DNA from: PGYU01 sp964637845
GTDB lineage: Bacteria; Bacteroidota; Ignavibacteria; Kapaibacteriales; UBA2268
DNA length: 64,000 bases
Direction of reading: 5' to 3'
NCBI GenBank assembly: GCA_964637845.1
Contig: CAZWXI010000003.1
Span: 28,716 to 92,715, forward strand
In this document: positions 35,554 to 43,391 of the stretch, piece after piece
How the letters are laid out: the number at the start of each line of letters is the position of its first letter
Position numbering within the stretch: the stretch's first letter is position 1
The notes under the pieces: generated by a model
Seen by the model: only the letters and a program-made list of their open reading frames with translations
Told to the model about the DNA's origin: nothing
Database searches by the model: none
Position numbers and translations under genes: made by a program

Positions 35554-36336
35554 TTAATTTTTTAGACGTACTGTGAATATTTGTGTGATGTTCAAAATAG
35601 CTTCATCAATCATATAAACGAAATTATCAACTTTTGTTGTAAAGTAGTTGTAACCAACAATTGCAATGATAGCGCCGACAAGGCCACCGGCTGTATTATA
35701 GAGGGCTTCAGAAATACCTATTGAGAGTTGAATAGCCGATACGGTACCTGTAAGAGCCAAGGCTTGGAATGCTCTAATCATACCGATTGTAGTTCCGAGA
35801 AGGCCAACCAATACAGCGATAGAAGCAATTGTAGAAAGGATTACAAGGTTCTTTTCAAGTAATGGAGTTTCAAGGTTCATTGATTCGTCAATAGCCCTTT
35901 GAACTTCTGCAACTTTTTTTTCGCCCGGAAATTCAGGGTCATTTTCAATTTCTTTGAACCTAACAATCGCGGCTCGCAAGACATTGGCCATACTGCCGCG
36001 CTGTTTATCGCATTCTTCTATGGCACCTTCTAAATCTCCTTGCGTAAGTTTGTTAATTACAGCTTTAATAAATATGGCAGGGTTCCCCTTTCCTCTTGCT
36101 TTTCTTATTGAGAATGAACGCTCAAATACAAAAGTAATCGCAATCAATACAAATGACATAAGCAAACCTACGAGTGGTCCGCCTGTGTAAATCATACCGG
36201 GTACATTGCCGGGTTTAGGTTCGTGCTTGATATCAGGATCATTGAAATTATTGGGGTTGCCCATGTAGAAATAGAAGACAACATAAGCCACAGCTAATGA
36301 TAATGCGATTACAATCACATTGAATAAGTTCTTCAT
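35554..36336 (-). CDS. exbB: ExbB/TolQ/MotA-type proton channel
   Basis: 260 residues. The N-terminal helix is FNVIVIALSLAVAYVVFYF, a second segment is near 50-72 (GPLVGLLMSFVLIAITF), and the channel helices are in LVILSTIASIAVLVGLLGT and ALYNTAGGLVGAIIAIVGY. GTTIGMIRAFQAL is the diagnostic ExbB/TolQ block. It forms the proton channel with the two ExbD proteins. A GGAG ribosome-binding site lies just before the ATG. Confidence 0.92.
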   Translation of the reverse strand: MKNLFNVIVIALSLAVAYVVFYFYMGNPNNFNDPDIKHEPKPGNVPGMIYTGGPLVGLLMSFVLIAITFVFERSFSIRKARGKGNPAIFIKAVINKLTQGDLEGAIEECDKQRGSMANVLRAAIVRFKEIENDPEFPGEKKVAEVQRAIDESMNLETPLLEKNLVILSTIASIAVLVGLLGTTIGMIRAFQALALTGTVSAIQLSIGISEALYNTAGGLVGAIIAIVGYNYFTTKVDNFVYMIDEAILNITQIFTVRLKN

Positions 36337-36371
36337 AAAAATCTCCGTTTAATTTTAATAAAATAATTGTA

Positions 36372-36716
36372 TTACTTGTTTAATAGTTTTCTGGCATCTT
36401 CTACCGTTTCAGCAATAGCAAAAACTAATGTCAATTTAGTTATGACGAAAATGTTTTCGAGTGATTTACTTACGTTGCAAAGCACTATTTTGCCGGCTCG
36501 CTTCACAAAATTTGCATGAGTGGATATAAGTACACCAAGTGCAGTTGAGTTAAGGTACGTTACGTTGTTTAAGTCTATAATCAAATTCGTTGTGCCTTTC
36601 TCGCCCAAGTCAGCAAGTGTAGTTTTCAACTCATCTGTTTCAGGTCCTCCGATGAACTGACCTCTTAGCGAAAGAACAATACCGCCGATTTCCTCGTCAA
36701 TTTTTATCTGTGACAT
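36372..36716 (-). CDS. STAS domain anti-sigma factor antagonist
   Basis: 114 residues, a single STAS domain of the SpoIIAA/RsbV type. LIIDLNNVTYLNSTALGVLIS holds the phosphorylatable serine (NSTALG). Such proteins switch partners with an anti-sigma kinase or act in lipid/ABC systems. No RsbW-like kinase or sigma factor is nearby. It is the first gene upstream of exbB, 35 bases away on the same strand, so it may be co-transcribed with the Ton cluster; a functional link is not shown. Confidence 0.88.
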   Translation of the reverse strand: MSQIKIDEEIGGIVLSLRGQFIGGPETDELKTTLADLGEKGTTNLIIDLNNVTYLNSTALGVLISTHANFVKRAGKIVLCNVSKSLENIFVITKLTLVFAIAETVEDARKLLNK

Positions 36717-36760
36717 ATAAACCTCTCATGATTTTTATAAAATTTGAAAACAAACAAGTT

Positions 36761-36768
36761 CAAAACTA
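36761..36768 (-). promoter_or_regulatory. Possible -7 box upstream of the STAS/Ton operon
   Basis: TAGTTTTG on the minus strand fits TAnnTTTG and lies 45 bases before the ATG. The nearest TTTG upstream is 25 bases away (36794-36797), longer than in the clear promoters here. Confidence 0.3.
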
Positions 36769-36877
36769 ATAAATTTTTGCGTAATATCAGTAGCAAAATT
36801 ATGATTTATATCAAAGTAAGGCAAAATTTTTTTGTTGAAAAGCTAAAATACATTATGGTTTAACGGAAACTTAACAA

Positions 36878-37714
36878 TTAATTCGTTACACAAATTATTC
36901 GCGGAAAATTTTGAAAATCTTTTGAAATTTTTAATTTATATTCTCTAAACAGCATAGAAACGTCATCTGATTGGTTGCTACCTATTTCAAAATAAAACTT
37001 GCCACCTTGCTTAAGATTATTATGTATAATGCTTTGAAATCTACGATAATGTGTTAATCCGTCGAATTTATCGGTATAGGCAATTTCAGGCTCATGCAAT
37101 AAGATTTCTTTTTGTAAATCATGAAGGCCGGATTGTGGAATATATGGGGGGTTTGATACCATATAATCAAAGATATTATTTGTATTGAATGAAAGGATGT
37201 CTGCTTCGAGAAATTCAATATTTACTCCATGATATTCTGCATTCTTTTTAGCGATTTCAATGGCATTCGCAGATATATCTATTGCCGTAATTTTAGCGTC
37301 GGGATAAAACTTAGCCAAAGTTATAGCAATACAACCTGAACCCGTTCCAATATCAAGCAAAGTGAACTCGCCTTGTTTGACTTCGCGAGTAAATTGTTCA
37401 ATCAAGAGTTCGGTTTCAGGTCTTGGAATAAATACATTTTTGTTGCATAAAAAACGTAAGCCATAGAAATATGCCTCGCCTATAATATATTGTAAAGGTT
37501 CAAATGCAATACGCCTTTTGAGCATGGTTTTGAGTACGGTGAGTTCGTCTTTTGTTAGTGGTTTCTCAAAATTTGAATATAATTGGATACGGTTCATGTT
37601 CAATACATGGCAAAGCATCAATTCAATGTTTAATCGTGCATCTTCAATACCTTTTTCGTTCAGAAAATTTGCACCCCAATTAATAATTTTTAGGATTGTC
37701 CAAACCTGCTCCAA
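36878..37714 (-). CDS. prmC: Release factor glutamine methyltransferase
   Basis: 278 residues. PrmC (HemK) methylates the GGQ glutamine of release factors RF1 and RF2. FIPRPETELLIEQF, the SAM loop LLDIGTGSGCIAITLAKF and the catalytic NPPY in YMVSNPPYIPQSG are all present. The open frame extends to 37795, inside pyrB, but a TTG at 37714 gives the usual family length and N-terminus (EQVWTILKIINWGANFL), just after the pyrB stop. No ATG lies near the expected start. It probably follows pyrB in one transcript. Confidence 0.92.
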   Translation of the reverse strand: MEQVWTILKIINWGANFLNEKGIEDARLNIELMLCHVLNMNRIQLYSNFEKPLTKDELTVLKTMLKRRIAFEPLQYIIGEAYFYGLRFLCNKNVFIPRPETELLIEQFTREVKQGEFTLLDIGTGSGCIAITLAKFYPDAKITAIDISANAIEIAKKNAEYHGVNIEFLEADILSFNTNNIFDYMVSNPPYIPQSGLHDLQKEILLHEPEIAYTDKFDGLTHYRRFQSIIHNNLKQGGKFYFEIGSNQSDDVSMLFREYKLKISKDFQNFPRIICVTN

Positions 37715-37716
37715 AA

Positions 37717-38640
37717 TTACAATTCCTTGCCTAATAATGAAAGTAGTGCCATTCGGATAAATACCCCATGCGTGACTTGAGTCTGAATCAGACAATTCGG
37801 ATACGAACTCAGACGATAGTCAAGCTCAATACCAAAATTGACGGGCCCCGGATGCATAAGCACTAATTCCGGTTTGCTAACAAAATGCTCGTATTTTACT
37901 CCAAAGTATTTTGAGAACTCCTGAATCGATGGTAAAATCCCCGATTCCATTCTCTCTCTCTGCAAACGTAAAACTAACAGTACATCAGCCCATTTGACAG
38001 CATCATTTATCGAATCAATTATGTCGCAGTTCCAAATCTCGAAGCTCCTCGGCAATAATGTACCTGGGGAACATAGTTTGACTTCTGCACCGAGTGTTTT
38101 CAATAATGCTATATTAGAACGGGCGACTCGGCTATGTATGATATCGCCTATGATGCAAACTTTCAGACTTTTGACACTGCCAAAATGACGATAAAGTGTG
38201 TAGGAATCCAAAAGAGCTTGAGTGGGATGAGCATGCTTCCCATCACCGGCATTCAATATAACTCCTTTTGTATTTTTCTGAAGAAATTGCGGTACACCGG
38301 ACCTAGCATGCCTGACTACATACATTTGAACACCCATTGCTTCAATTGTATGAAGTGTATCGATAAGAGATTCCCCTTTTGTCAGGCTGCTTGTAGCAGA
38401 TTGGAAGCTGATAGAATCAGCCGATAACCTTTTAGCGGCAATATCGAAAGAGATTTTTGTGCGAGTTGAAGGTTCAAAAAACACCATCGCTACGGTTACA
38501 CCCTTCAAATCATTAAATTTTTCCCCTTTACGATAGTTGGTCAGAAAAAAATCAGCTTTATCGAAAATTAGTTTAACATCCTCAGTAGTGAGGTCAGAAG
38601 CTTGCAGTAAATAAGGTTTTGATAGTTTTTGAATGTTCAT
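37717..38640 (-). CDS. pyrB: Aspartate carbamoyltransferase catalytic subunit
   Basis: 307 residues. It joins carbamoyl phosphate and aspartate in pyrimidine synthesis. The carbamoyl-phosphate motif STRT is at 58-61 (FFEPSTRTKISF). HPTQALLD and LHTIEAMGVQMYVVRHA are typical, and HPGPVNFGIELD separates it from ornithine carbamoyltransferase. No pyrI regulatory subunit is nearby. A TACTTTTG box at 38669-38676 could be its -7 element, but no -33 box is clear. Confidence 0.95.
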   Translation of the reverse strand: MNIQKLSKPYLLQASDLTTEDVKLIFDKADFFLTNYRKGEKFNDLKGVTVAMVFFEPSTRTKISFDIAAKRLSADSISFQSATSSLTKGESLIDTLHTIEAMGVQMYVVRHARSGVPQFLQKNTKGVILNAGDGKHAHPTQALLDSYTLYRHFGSVKSLKVCIIGDIIHSRVARSNIALLKTLGAEVKLCSPGTLLPRSFEIWNCDIIDSINDAVKWADVLLVLRLQRERMESGILPSIQEFSKYFGVKYEHFVSKPELVLMHPGPVNFGIELDYRLSSYPNCLIQTQVTHGVFIRMALLSLLGKEL

Positions 38641-38674
38641 TTTAAAAATATTTTTTTATAAAATTAAGCAAAAG

Positions 38675-38704
38675 TACAAAAAAAAGCCGTTCAAAAGAAC
38701 GGCT
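38675..38704 (-). terminator. Rho-independent terminator after the HU gene
   Basis: A perfect stem AGCCGTTC/GAACGGCT with an AAAA loop is followed on the minus strand by a run of nine T. It lies 31 bases beyond the HU stop codon and before pyrB on the same strand. Confidence 0.88.
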
Positions 38705-38735
38705 AAAAATTACATGTGAAAAAGAAAAAGAAAGG

Positions 38736-39047
38736 TTATTTCTTTTTCTTTTTCGGGGCTTTAGCAACCGGATTTACCATTTCTGATAAAGCTTTTCCGG
38801 GTTTGAATTTGGCAACTTTTTTAGACGGAATATTGATAGATTGACCAGTCTGTGGGTTCTTACCCATACGAGCTTGTCTTTCCATTACCGAAAAAGTACC
38901 AAATCCGATTAAAGTAACACTACCGCCGCTTGATAATTCGTTCGAAATAGCTTCGATAGTACTTTTTATTGCCTTTTCAGATTGAACTTTGTTCAAACCC
39001 GAACCTGCGGCAACTGCATTGATGAGATCAGTTTTGTTCATGCCCAT
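38736..39047 (-). CDS. HU-family DNA-binding protein
   Basis: 103 residues. The HU/IHF fold is clear: MNKTDLINAVAAGSGL, then VTLIGFGTFSV and MGKNPQTGQSINIPSKKVAKF, given in part as RMGKNPQTGQSINIP, which is the DNA-gripping arm. The tail is very basic (APKKKKK). HU compacts and bends DNA. The start at 39047 is chosen because GGGAG lies five bases before it. The gene stands alone with its own terminator. Confidence 0.95.
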   Translation of the reverse strand: MGMNKTDLINAVAAGSGLNKVQSEKAIKSTIEAISNELSSGGSVTLIGFGTFSVMERQARMGKNPQTGQSINIPSKKVAKFKPGKALSEMVNPVAKAPKKKKK

Positions 39048-39269
39048 TAGCACTCCCTTAAACAATTATGAATAAAACGTTAATTAAAAAGTATAAATAC
39101 AAAGAAAAATTTCCATACATCTTCAAATCGCATATGAATACTAATGTTTTGAGCAATGTCATAAATTAACAATACCAAGATAATAAAAAATATTATTCAA
39201 TGCAATAAAAAAATTACATTTCAGCTTGATTCTATCTATATTTTTTCATTTTTTTTCGGATTTTATGCC

Positions 39270-39746
39270 TCATAGTAGAATAATAGCCAAAATTTGGGTA
39301 CTTGTATAAGTTAAATAGACGACTATTATGGATAATAGAGCCGCAACAACATCATCGGCAAAAACATAAAAGGCACCCTTTTTGGAATTGAATAAATTGA
39401 TAGGAAATGGTTTGACAATATCAAAAAAACGAAAAATGACAAATGAAAGAAAAATCCAAAAAACGCTTTTGGGTATAAAAGGCATCAATATGATAAGCGA
39501 CATCCCATGAAATTCATCAACCACTACAAATGATGGGTCAATTTTACTTTCTGATTCAATCATGTTAATCTCGCTATAAGATTTTAAAACCAAAGTCAAA
39601 TTGATAAATATTGTTGCAACATAAAATAAATACCCCTCTAAAAGCAGAAATAGCAAAGGTAGAAGACTTGCCATTGTTCCCGGAGCATATTTTAAATAGC
39701 CCAAACCAAAAAGCGTCGCTGAATTAATGTATTTCTTTCTTTTCAC
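39270..39746 (-). CDS. pgpA: Phosphatidylglycerophosphatase A
   Basis: 158 residues, membrane protein. PgpA removes phosphate from phosphatidylglycerol phosphate. Family blocks present are GLGYLKYAPGTMASL (14-28), VVVDEFHGM and FRFFDIVKPFPINLF, with the acidic residues of the active site. It directly follows pgsA with a four-base overlap, so the two consecutive steps of phosphatidylglycerol synthesis are coupled. Confidence 0.93.
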   Translation of the reverse strand: MKRKKYINSATLFGLGYLKYAPGTMASLLPLLFLLLEGYLFYVATIFINLTLVLKSYSEINMIESESKIDPSFVVVDEFHGMSLIILMPFIPKSVFWIFLSFVIFRFFDIVKPFPINLFNSKKGAFYVFADDVVAALLSIIVVYLTYTSTQILAIILL

Positions 39747-40327
39747 TTTTTATTCCTTAGGTAGAAAAATATTTTCATTAGGTAATCTATAAGTGTATAA
39801 ACAGTAAGAATGACGATTAACAGCATGATAATATCAATCCAATCCGATTTGAGAAAATCTTCATAGTCGGTAGCTGAAATTTCAAGCAAATTTGCGTGAT
39901 ATAGAAACATTATGAATAAGATACCCGATATAAAAAACATTTGAAGGAAAGTCTTAATTCGAGCCGGTTCAGATGTTTTGAAATTCAAATTAACTGAACC
40001 GTCTAACATCCTTATTGCAGTGGTAAAAATGTCTCTGAAAAGCACAATCAAGACCATCCAAAGCGGGATGATGGTCAAAAAATAAAATGCCAAAAGAGCA
40101 AACCCCGTCAGAACTTTGTCTGCTAAAGGGTCTAATGACTTCCCTACCGAGGAAACTGCCTGATATTTTCGTGCCAACAATCCATCCAAATAATCGCTGA
40201 TTGCTCCCAGTATAAACAGACTTACACCGAGAACTACTGTTGAGCCATTATCGGAGATAATTGTAAAGAAAAAAATCGGAGCTATAATCAACCGAAAAAC
40301 GCTAAGGATATTAGGCAGATAATTCAT
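39743..40327 (-). CDS. pgsA: CDP-diacylglycerol-glycerol-3-phosphate phosphatidyltransferase
   Basis: 194 residues with several membrane helices. The CDP-alcohol phosphatidyltransferase motif D-G-x2-A-R-x8-G-x3-D-x3-D is complete in DGLLARKYQAVSSVGKSLDP plus LADK. It makes phosphatidylglycerol phosphate, the substrate of the next gene's product. The gene overlaps tpiA upstream and pgpA downstream by four bases each. The neighbour pgpA supports pgsA over pssA. Confidence 0.94.
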   Translation of the reverse strand: MNYLPNILSVFRLIIAPIFFFTIISDNGSTVVLGVSLFILGAISDYLDGLLARKYQAVSSVGKSLDPLADKVLTGFALLAFYFLTIIPLWMVLIVLFRDIFTTAIRMLDGSVNLNFKTSEPARIKTFLQMFFISGILFIMFLYHANLLEISATDYEDFLKSDWIDIIMLLIVILTVYTLIDYLMKIFFYLRNKK

Positions 40328-41094
40328 GACTTGCTGATTTCTTCTGCAATTCTTATGATTTTCGTAAATGATTCTGCATCTATGGAAGAGGCACCAACCA
40401 AGCCACCATCTACATCCGGTAGCAATAAAAGCTCTTTGCTATTAGAGGCATTCATGCTGCCGCCATAAAGTACGGTTAGTTCGTTTCGATTAGCCGAGAA
40501 TTTTTCAACCAGAAAATCCTTTATCCAACGGTGAGCTTCGTCTGCCTGCTCAGGAGATGCCGATATGCCTGTCCCAATCGCCCAAACGGGTTCATAAGCA
40601 ATTACAACATTGTGAATTTCGCCTAAAGAAAGTGACTCCAATACTCTGGTCAGTTGAATATCCAACACCTCGTAGGTTCTGTTGCTCATTCTCTCATAAT
40701 AAGTTTCGCCAATACAAAGTATCGGGATAAGATTTATATCGATAACAGCCTTCAGCTTTTTTGCAATCAATTCATCGTCCTCTTTGAAATGAGTTCTCCG
40801 TTCTGAATGCCCCAATATAATATATTCGCATCCAATATATTGCAGCATTTGAGGCGAAACCTCTCCTGTATATGCTCCTCTTTCGGCATAGTGACAATTC
40901 TGGGCACCTAATCTAATCGGTGTATCCTTGACTAATTTTGCTAAACTGCACAAACTTGTAAATGGGGGACACACCAAAAGCTCCACAGTTAATTCTGTCT
41001 TCCACAATGCGGCTAAAATAGTTTCGACAAGGATTTTTGACTCAAATACGTTGGTATTCATCTTCCAGTTGCCTGCAATCAAAAGCTTCTTCAT
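40324..41094 (-). CDS. tpiA: Triosephosphate isomerase
   Basis: 256 residues. It interconverts dihydroxyacetone phosphate and glyceraldehyde 3-phosphate. GNWKMN holds the catalytic Lys, ILGHSERR the catalytic His, and VIAYEPVWAIGTG the catalytic Glu with the mobile loop after it. Normal length. It lies in an envelope-lipid operon, overlapping pgsA by four bases and touching lptC by one base. Confidence 0.97.
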   Translation of the reverse strand: MKKLLIAGNWKMNTNVFESKILVETILAALWKTELTVELLVCPPFTSLCSLAKLVKDTPIRLGAQNCHYAERGAYTGEVSPQMLQYIGCEYIILGHSERRTHFKEDDELIAKKLKAVIDINLIPILCIGETYYERMSNRTYEVLDIQLTRVLESLSLGEIHNVVIAYEPVWAIGTGISASPEQADEAHRWIKDFLVEKFSANRNELTVLYGGSMNASNSKELLLLPDVDGGLVGASSIDAESFTKIIRIAEEISKS

Positions 41095-41654
41095 TATAAA
41101 TTTCTCCTCGGTATTCCACTTACTTTTGTAATTCTGTATTCGTTCAGATTTGGGTCTGATTCAAATCCGTATCCGTTAATAATCTCGTTTGGTGTTGTTA
41201 TCGTGACAAATTCAGTTGAATAAATCTTTTGTCGGAGATTATCCCATTCAAGCAATTGAGTCTCTAATCTTCTGCCCTTCGATTCAGAGTGTACAAGGAC
41301 ATTTCCCATAGCAAGCATATTTTTGGTTCTATCGTCAATACGGGCGCTATCGGCAACTAATGTTGATGTTTCAGATGAATTTTTGTTATAAAATGTCACT
41401 TTCAATCCACTATCCAAAAATGTTTCGTACCTGTCACTGTAAACTCGTGCTTTTCTTGCTTGAAGGACGGCTTTTGTGAAACTTGAGTCCACAAACAAAA
41501 CTTCGATATTGTATGCTAATTGGTCCGGTTTGTCTTCAATATTGGAGGATACATTTCTTTTGCGTGTACTTTCAACGGCATCAAAATCAAATTCGCAGGA
41601 TACTACAAATATTGATAAAAACAATAATATGATAATAAGATTAGTGTTAAGCAT
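41094..41654 (-). CDS. lptC: LPS transport periplasmic protein LptC
   Basis: 186 residues. The N-terminal hydrophobic segment ends in VVSC, a lipobox, so this LptC may be lipidated rather than membrane-spanning. The body shows the OstA/LptC beta repeats (ADSARIDDRTKNMLAMGNVLV). LptC links the LptBFG extractor to LptA in LPS export. It overlaps kdsA, an LPS sugar gene, by eight bases, which supports the call. Confidence 0.87.
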   Translation of the reverse strand: MLNTNLIIILLFLSIFVVSCEFDFDAVESTRKRNVSSNIEDKPDQLAYNIEVLFVDSSFTKAVLQARKARVYSDRYETFLDSGLKVTFYNKNSSETSTLVADSARIDDRTKNMLAMGNVLVHSESKGRRLETQLLEWDNLRQKIYSTEFVTITTPNEIINGYGFESDPNLNEYRITKVSGIPRRNL

Positions 41655-42426
41655 TCTTCACAAATTTAAATTGTCGAAATAAAATGCCGATGAAGCTCGC
41701 AAAATCATCGAGTTTAAGTTGGGTAGCAGAATCACTTTTAGCATTTACGGGGTCGGGGTGCGTTTCACAAAAGATACCATCCACACCGCATGCTATGGCA
41801 GATTTAGCGAGAGGTAATATATATTCTCGCCTCCCCCCAGATTGTTCCCCTATTGATGGTTGTTGTACTGAATGTGTTGCATCATAAATCACTGGATAGC
41901 CGGTGTTTTTCATTATGATAATGTTTCTAAAATCCACTACCAAATCGTGATATCCAAAAAAAGTTCCTCGCTCGGTAAGTAAAATATTTGTATTCCCAGT
42001 TGATGCTACCTTCTCCGCCGCATTTGACATGTCTTTTGCTGCCAAAAATTGTCCTTTTTTTATATTCACTGCTTTCCCAGTACTACCTGCGGCTGTCAAA
42101 AGCTCAGTCTGTCGGCATAAAAAGGCGGGAATTTGCAAAACATCAACAAATTTGGAAGCCAACTCGCAATCATTAACTGAATGTATATCAGTCAAAGTTT
42201 TTACACTAAACTCTTTGCCGATTTCATTTATCCAATTTAAAGCAGTTTCATCTCCCACGCCGGCAAAAGACTTAGCGCTTGTGCGATTTGCTTTTCGGAA
42301 TGATGCCTTAAAATAAAATTCCAAATCATAGTTTTGTATTGTCTCGAGGATGCTTTCAACTGTCTGAATAAGCATAGCTTTCGATTCAGCTAGGCATGGC
42401 CCTGCTATTAATATAAATTTTTGCAA
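41647..42426 (-). CDS. kdsA: 3-deoxy-D-manno-octulosonate 8-phosphate synthase
   Basis: 259 residues. KdsA condenses phosphoenolpyruvate with arabinose 5-phosphate to form KDO-8-phosphate for the LPS core. FILIAGPCLAESKAML (4-19), FKASFRKANRTSAKSFAG and GIFCETHPDPVNAKSD are family signatures. It appears to be the first gene of kdsA-lptC-tpiA-pgsA-pgpA. A TATATTTG box lies 32 bases before its ATG. Confidence 0.96.
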   Translation of the reverse strand: MQKFILIAGPCLAESKAMLIQTVESILETIQNYDLEFYFKASFRKANRTSAKSFAGVGDETALNWINEIGKEFSVKTLTDIHSVNDCELASKFVDVLQIPAFLCRQTELLTAAGSTGKAVNIKKGQFLAAKDMSNAAEKVASTGNTNILLTERGTFFGYHDLVVDFRNIIIMKNTGYPVIYDATHSVQQPSIGEQSGGRREYILPLAKSAIACGVDGIFCETHPDPVNAKSDSATQLKLDDFASFIGILFRQFKFVKNA

Positions 42427-42457
42427 AATATTAGTCCTATTTATAATTAGGTAATAC

Positions 42458-42465
42458 CAAATATA
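42458..42465 (-). promoter_or_regulatory. Probable -7 box of the kdsA operon
   Basis: TATATTTG on the minus strand, 32 bases before the kdsA ATG, a placement shared with the better promoters here. The nearest TTTG lies 26 bases upstream (42492-42495), so the -33 part is uncertain. Confidence 0.4.
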
Positions 42466-42574
42466 GTAATTTTTTGTTAAACTCTAATAAGCAAAGTTAC
42501 TCAGAATGTGCTTGGGAAAGTAAAAAGTTGGAAATGAAATTTTTCTCGATTAGCAATCATAAAGCAAAACTGAT

Positions 42575-42582
42575 TATCTTTG
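42575..42582 (+). promoter_or_regulatory. Probable -7 box of the comB-ftsK-recN operon
   Basis: TATCTTTG fits TAnnTTTG and lies 30 bases before the comB ATG at 42612. No TTG is found at the expected -33 distance. Confidence 0.4.
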
Positions 42583-42611
42583 CGTTTATGTTTGAGAAAA
42601 TTATCTGAATT

Positions 42612-43364
42612 ATGTTTATTGATGCTTTTTTAACACCGTATTTCCCGGAAACTGAGAACCAATTTGATGGTTCAATCGTTGTGATGATAGATGTTCTTAG
42701 GGCAAGTTCAACCGTATGTGCGGCTTTGAATGCCGGCGCCAAGGAAGTCATACCGAGTGATTCCCTTGATAGAGCAGTCAAGATATATAACAGTTTGAGC
42801 AAAGAGGTTAGATTTTTGGGGGGCGAAAGAAACGGCTTAAAACCTCCGGGATTTGATGCGGGTAATTCACCGATGGAATATATTGAGAGCAGAGTTAAAG
42901 GTAAAAGTATAATTCTATCCACAACGAATGGGACAAAGACTTTCCAAAAAGCTAAAAATGCAAAGTACAAAATCATAGCTTCCTTTATCAATCTGACAAC
43001 AGTTGTTGAATACATCAAAGCTTTAATAGACAGAGATGAAGCGCCTTCAAAGTTGTTCACATTATGTGCGGGAACAAATGGTAGATTAAGTTACGAAGAT
43101 GTTCTTTGTGCCGGTGCGATACTAAATGAGATTTGTTTAACTTTTAAAATTGATGTAATAACAGATACAGCTGATGTTGCAAGAAATTTATTTAACCTGC
43201 ACGCAAATGATTTGATATCATTCCTCTATACTCGTGACCATGCAAGAAACTTGATTTCCTTAGGTTTCGAAAGTGATTTGGAATATTGTTTCAATATTGA
43301 CGCTGTAAATGTTTTGCCTGTGGTTGCATCTGATACAATAAAAGCATTGCAAAACGATTTATAA
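42612..43364 (+). CDS. comB: 2-phosphosulfolactate phosphatase family protein
   Basis: 250 residues. The ComB family hydrolyses 2-phosphosulfolactate, a step towards sulfolactate and coenzyme M. Seen here are VVMIDVLRASSTVCAAL (24-40), FLGGERNGLKPPGFDAGNSP and IILSTTNGTKTF, all ComB blocks. The pathway partners comA, comC and comD are not in the window. Many bacteria without coenzyme M carry ComB, so the real substrate may differ. It starts the plus-strand group with ftsK 28 bases downstream. Confidence 0.88.
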   Translation: MFIDAFLTPYFPETENQFDGSIVVMIDVLRASSTVCAALNAGAKEVIPSDSLDRAVKIYNSLSKEVRFLGGERNGLKPPGFDAGNSPMEYIESRVKGKSIILSTTNGTKTFQKAKNAKYKIIASFINLTTVVEYIKALIDRDEAPSKLFTLCAGTNGRLSYEDVLCAGAILNEICLTFKIDVITDTADVARNLFNLHANDLISFLYTRDHARNLISLGFESDLEYCFNIDAVNVLPVVASDTIKALQNDL

Positions 43365-43391
43365 TTTGTTTAAGAGTATGAAGAGGTAGTT

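Noticed and set aside
39048..39269. Possible RNA gene in the 222-base gap upstream of the HU gene
   Set aside because: AT-rich DNA without cloverleaf, conserved RNA motif or strong hairpin.
42557..43060. 167-codon open frame on the minus strand
   Set aside because: It lies opposite comB, which has clear family motifs; the minus-frame product has no recognisable domain.
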